A stretch of 64,000 bases of DNA from Podaxis mareebaensis (taxonomy: Eukaryota; Basidiomycota; Agaricomycetes; Agaricales; Agaricaceae): the NCBI GenBank assembly GCA_018524725.1, contig JAEUWP010000139.1, forward strand, positions 434,001 to 498,000. The letters are read 5' to 3'. The position numbers and the translations under genes are program-made. Under the pieces are notes generated by a model. The model searched no databases. It saw only the letters and a list, made by a program, of their open reading frames with translations, and had not been told where the DNA came from. Below, one piece after another: positions 59,403 to 64,000 of this stretch (its first letter is position 1; each line of letters opens with the position of its first letter).

Positions 59403-62400
59403 TTAAGGTTGGAGGGCTTTGAGCTCCGCGACCAGACGCTGTGAGGAACAATACATCGATATCAAATGAATATGTAACAGTACGTTCACGTACCTCGGCC
59501 TCCCTCAAAAGGGCTTCAGAATCCATAGTCTCGCCCTGTGCAGCTCCCAGCTTAATGCCGTACTGGAGCAACTGCCGCATATAATAAGGGTTGATAATTG
59601 TTTCGTCTGCAGCCAGTTGAGGTTTCACGGGGGCATTCAGTTCGGCTGCAATCCATGTCAGTTCAATAAGCCTTAGAGGTTCACAAATAGGGAAAAAGTT
59701 ACTCACATTCTTTCATCGACAACCAACTATGCTCAAGTAACTCTGGAATGGTCGCTCGTTCTTTAGAGTTTCTGGTCAAGCATTTCTTCATGCTGTCAAT
59801 GACATCACTTCGTACGCGTCGCTTGAGGTGATCGAGTTTCGTCGGCGGCGAAATTTGGTCGCCATTCGAACCCTTTGATGCAGGAAGAGTGGGAATGGAG
59901 TATTCCGGGAACTCGATGACGTGGTTGTGATCGGGAATGGCCCTCATTTTCTGCAGGAAAGGAAGATGCTGAAATGGAGGTTGGCCATAAATCATTTGAT
60001 AAAGGATGACGCCTAATGACCAAACATCGGAGGGTCTTCCAACCTTGAGGCGACGCATACCATCGGGTAATTCAATGGCTTCGGGACTCATGTAGTTGAT
60101 AGTACCAACCTATTTTCATCAGTGCCTGCCGAAACTCAACGAAGCATTTATGTCCTCACCTGATGATCCCTTTGGATATTGGTAGTATCATTGGCAATGG
60201 CATTCGCAATACCAAAGTCGATGAGCTTAAGCTGTCCACGAACGAGCACAAAGTTGGCAGGCTTGAGGTCAGAGTGCACAATCTTCTCTTCATGGATTAC
60301 GTGCACGGCCTGCAGCATCTATAAAACGTCGTCAGCTAAAGACCTCATCTGTACGTTTCGCCACATACCTGTTGCCAGTAATATGCCACCCAAACCATAT
60401 TCAGGGGATACTTCATCTGATCTTGCAACAACCTCGCCAAGTCAATCTCACCGCACTCCATAACCAACAATAAATGCCCTTTGCTCCCTCCAGGTCCCGC
60501 CCGAACTTCACTATCAATCAACCGAATAATCCGACTGTTCCCCTCTAATCGCTTCAGTAGTGCAATCTCATTCATATAACCAGACATCATCTCGTTGTCT
60601 GTCCTGTCCAACGAAACGCGCTTGATAGCGTACAGCTCATTGTTATGGCTCATCACCCGGAAGACGCGTGATGATCCTCCCTTTCCTATCATATCAAGGC
60701 GAGCATATGCTTTCTTGTTGACCACAATGTGTCGCGGTGATTGCATGGGAGGTGGGGGAGCATGTCCGGTGACGGACTGAGTAAGAGGAGGTTGGGTGGG
60801 TGCTGCAGCAGTTGTGGGTTTTGGAGGAGCTGCGATGGGTTGTGTCGTGTATGCCGGGGGAGGTGGAGATGCTTGACGTGTGGCGGGGGGTTGCGCTTGT
60901 GACCTTCGTTCACGTTCACGCTCCCTCTCGCGTTCGCTCTGGTACTCCTCTTCTCGCTCGCCAGCTGCCCACGTCTTTCCAGACGAAGCAAGGGAGGTAC
61001 CTGCGCTCACCAAATTGCTGGTGGTAGGAGGATCCGGCGCTGTAGGACTACGACGGTGCTTCGGGTATTCTTTATCAGCATGTAAAGCGGGTCGACTGTC
61101 GGGGGGTGACAGGCGACCTTTGGTACTGGAAGGGGAAACTCGGCCTTTCGGTGAAACGCGAGCTTGTAGTCGCGAGGAGGGTGGCGAAATTCTATCTTGC
61201 GAAGTCCGTGCGGACGGAGGCGAGGTGCGCCCGTGGCCCGACTTGGAGGGCACTCGGGATAAGTGGTCTACGACGGTCGGCGAGCCCACGGACGAAGGCA
61301 AAACGCTCTTTAGTGTATCTGACTCTTGTCGGCGATGGCCATGATTTAAGCGAGCTTGATGTGCATTTAAGTGAGTGGGCGAAGGGGTCTGACGAGCTTG
61401 AGGTTCTGGTTCTCGATGTTCGATTTCGAGCTCTCGGATGTATTCTAGATATTATTAGCCTGGGAACTTAGGATAGAGTAACGCTTCAGAAGCTCACTTT
61501 CACAATCGCTCAAAATTTCTTCCTGTTGCTCTCTCTCCTTAATTGTGACCCGTCTTGCACCGTCTGGGTTCTCAGCAATCGTGCTCATACCTAAGGTCAG
61601 AGGTGAATCTTCGTCTCAAAAGATCGGATGATCAGAATTCACCCAAACTCGTGCCAGGACGCGAGTGGCCATTCACATATTGCTGCTGTACTTGTAGTTG
61701 ATAGTCGTCATGAGCTATATAAAAGATACCATCAGTTACATTTATCCGACAATGCAATTTCGGGACGTACCCAAAGCATCACTTAGGCTCGCTGAACGTC
61801 TCGGTCGATTACTTGACGATTGGCCAAGCAAACTAGCCGCTGCAGCATTCCCCAGAGCCAGATGGCTCTTCTGTCTCCCAAACATACCGGACGTAGCGGA
61901 ACTAGGGACTGGGTTGTTCGCAGGATCAACTTCTGCATCTTCTCCGATATCACTCTCCACGCCACCCTGTGCAAACCTAACCGGTGAGTTTCTCTCTCCA
62001 TAGTTTGCTGGGGCAGATGTGGGTGGTGGCCCATACTCGTTCTCACTCACATCGGTTTCGTGATACCGATCAAGTGTAGCGCTGGAGTGTTTAGATGCAG
62101 AGGACGTTGATATAGACTTCAGTATCCGCCCGGCACGAGTATGCACAGGCGCTATCTGACGCGCATGTGAAGCACGTTGTGGAACATCTGTCAACGGTCT
62201 GGTGCCACTACCGGAGGAGTATGCGGTACGCAATGCCGGGCGTGCGGAGGGTCTTAAAGCCAACGGAGGCGAGTGCCGCCGTTTTCCAGGTGCGGCTATC
62301 TGGTGTGGGTTCTCATCAGATTCACTGATGTTTTCCTTGTCATCCTGATGGGTGTGGGACTGCGAATCGAGAGCCTGCCTTGAGCGGGATGAAACCGCTA

Positions 62401-62920
62401 CGAGATCGTTCTTCTCAGAAGCTTCGTCAAGAGTAATTCTACGAGGTGCGATACGAGGTTTCGCTGTTGCCGATGCAGTTGGTGTTGCATATGAAGTTGC
62501 GGCTGATAATAGTGGGCCTGATGCGACGCGACTGAATGAACGGGCAGGCCGTTCCGGTTTGTCTGATGTGAGGCCAGAGACTGTTTCTAGAACAGGATAC
62601 GCGCTTTCTGAGCGTGATAGTGACGAACGTCCGAGTGGAGAGTTGAGAGAGATTGGTGATGGTGGTTTCTTCAGGTCCTTCGGTTCAATTGCGTCGTCGG
62701 GTGGTGTGGGTGGTGTATACGTCTGTGGCGAAGCTTTTGAGGAACCTTTTGACACTCTTTGCACGCTCCCCGATTCGCCTAAGACATAGTCGAAGGAGAG
62801 ATCTTCGATGTACGAGTCGTCTGATGGTGTTGCGGATTTCCGTGCAGTATTTATTGCTGTACCAGTGCGCAGGTCGACCGGTGTTCGCGGGGGCGACGTG
62901 GAAGGGCTCGCTGAAGCCAT
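59403..62920 (-). CDS. MPS1: MPS1/TTK dual-specificity spindle checkpoint kinase
   Basis: Mps1 phosphorylates kinetochore Spc105/Knl1 and starts the spindle assembly checkpoint; in fungi it also acts at spindle poles. The N-terminal 500 residues are Ser/Pro/Thr/Arg-rich and disordered. The kinase starts [20 protein letters not shown], with the ATP lysine in [28 protein letters not shown], the catalytic loop [20 protein letters not shown] and the activation segment [15 protein letters not shown] are the typical MPS1 signature (HSDLKPANF, GTxNYMSPE). All catalytic residues are present. Later come [20 protein letters not shown] and the C-terminal helix [14 protein letters not shown]. The last exon encodes [11 protein letters not shown] with the TAA at 59403-59405. 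The start ATG is at 62920 ([16 protein letters not shown]). Introns are short. Confidence 0.93.
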
Positions 62921-63486
62921 ACTAGGGTATTAAAGCGAGATCGAAAGAAAAAAAGAAGAAACGGGAAGAGCGAAATGTGAAGGTCGGCGCCAACGTTGTC
63001 GACAGTCGAACAAATCACACTTCAACCAACACCACGATGCTGCCAAGACCCGGTGCACTCCTCCCGGGATCACCGAAAGAATACCAAATTAACAGTTTTT
63101 CCGGTCGTACACTCCCATTTCAGGCATTTCCCCGGAACTTAAAATTCGGGGTCTCACCACGTTGCAGCAACGCGATCACGGGACTAGTCGCGTCCATTGC
63201 AATCCCATTCAGCCCTTAACCAAACCCCTGTCTTCCCAGGATGACGAACGGCGCCTGCAGAAATCTGATACATACTATCACCACGACCGGCCTTCTCTAA
63301 TGGCGCGAAGTCGTGGTTCTGGACTCAGCGAAGGGCGGGACTCAAGTCTATCGTGACATGGATATGTTCACGGTATCTTGCAATAAGGCCGCACCAACTT
63401 AGCATTGTCTCCGTATGCATCACGCAGACACTATGTATAACTATATTATGTATACATTCTATACAGAACACACCGACACATGTACC
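62921..63486. other. Intergenic spacer between MPS1 and nitronate monooxygenase
   Basis: This 566 bp lies upstream of MPS1 and downstream of the nitronate monooxygenase gene, both on the minus strand. It should hold the MPS1 promoter. No gene is seen. Confidence 0.5.
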
Positions 63487-64000
63487 CTACAGCTTAGCCT
63501 TAGACACAGGACATTGCTGTTGGACACCCACAACAGAGGCGAGTCCGGAGACAATATTCTCAACATCACGTTCAAGTCTCCTCAGAAGCTCTTCGCATGT
63601 AGGGATATCATTGATCAGCCCGACAGCGATACCTGCCGACCAGATCCCATAATCAGGATCTCCAAGTTCGTAGACCTTACGTCCTCGTTCTCCAGAGACC
63701 AAATGCTTGATATCTTCAAATTTGGCGCCGCCAGGCCGCCTTTCGATATTGACAACCTCCACGGAGACCTTGTTTTTGTATACGCGGGCGGTGTTATGGA
63801 GAGTCCTGAAGATATGGATCGTGTCACGCTCAGTGGAAGCGACAATCTTGTCTTTGATGTTCTGATGGATAGGGCTGCAGGCTAATTTTAATTTTCAATA
63901 CCACCGGCAAACAAAATTCCCCACGAACCTCTCAACAGTGCACATGAAGCGAGTTCCTGTGATGCATTCACACAACGCCACACCACACGTTAGATTCGCA
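63487..64000 (-). CDS. Nitronate monooxygenase (2-nitropropane dioxygenase) C-terminal part, 5' end outside window
   Basis: The last exon (63487-63874) reads PIHQNIKDKIVASTERDTI, then FRTLHNTARVYKNKVSVEVV, HLVSGERGRKVYELGDPDYG and WSAGIAVGLINDIPTCEELL. This is the C-terminal part of FMN-dependent nitronate monooxygenases, which oxidise alkyl nitronates and detoxify propionate-3-nitronate. Another exon (about 63929-63956 or longer) supplies GTRFMCTVES, matching the phosphate-binding 'GTRF' loop; the splice phase (AG + C) closes. The rest of the barrel, including the N-terminal FMN site, is right of the window. The stop is TAG at 63487-63489. Confidence 0.88.

Overview
The window is nuclear DNA of a filamentous basidiomycete, most likely an agaricomycete mushroom-former. 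The evidence is genes broken by many short GT-AG introns (about 45-70 nt), tight gene spacing on both strands, and families typical of that class: DUF6533- and DUF6534-type seven-helix proteins, large F-box proteins, and a secreted 'DPDCLQQA' protein. No rRNA, tRNA, CRISPR or transposon was found. I traced reading frames across splice sites for most genes; where every exon phase closes I say so.

Layout. 0-13 kb: ARL8 small GTPase (-, cut by the left edge), mitochondrial RNA-processing factor PET127 (+), a universal-stress-protein-domain protein (+), an M3 oligopeptidase of the saccharolysin type (-) and pyruvate decarboxylase (-). 13-28 kb: a divergent casein kinase 1 (+), delta-12 fatty acid desaturase (+), CDC123 (-), sterol C-4 decarboxylase ERG26 (-), a borealin-like chromosomal passenger subunit (+), RNase P/MRP subunit POP1 (-) and a small predicted mitochondrial membrane protein (+). 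28-36 kb: two secreted proteins (+) and an extremely intron-rich DUF6534 membrane protein (-). 36-38.3 kb: a PLK4-like kinase with polo boxes whose catalytic loop and DFG motif are both broken (-).

39.5-47.8 kb is a tandem duplication of about 4.1 kb. The ancestral order was metallo-beta-lactamase-fold hydrolase (+), secreted serine beta-lactamase-like hydrolase (-), DAHP synthase (-). The copy junction joins the 3' part of the metallo-hydrolase to the interior of DAHP synthase. The locus therefore holds one intact and one 5'-truncated metallo-hydrolase, two apparently intact serine hydrolases, one intact DAHP synthase and one DAHP synthase pseudogene.

48-64 kb: TIM9 (+), an F-box/LRR protein (-), ribosomal protein eS19 with a polyglutamate tail (+), an F-box protein whose F-box is split by an acidic insertion (+), a single-helix membrane protein (-) divergent from a DUF6533 seven-helix protein (+), a gene-poor 2.2 kb stretch, the MPS1/TTK checkpoint kinase (-), and the C-terminal part of a nitronate monooxygenase (-) cut by the right edge.

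Most genes are unrelated housekeeping loci. Several are cell-division factors (borealin, MPS1, CDC123, the PLK4-like protein). The most unusual items are the PLK4-like predicted pseudokinase, the tandem duplication with its chimeric junction, and the casein kinase with a repeated C-terminal module.
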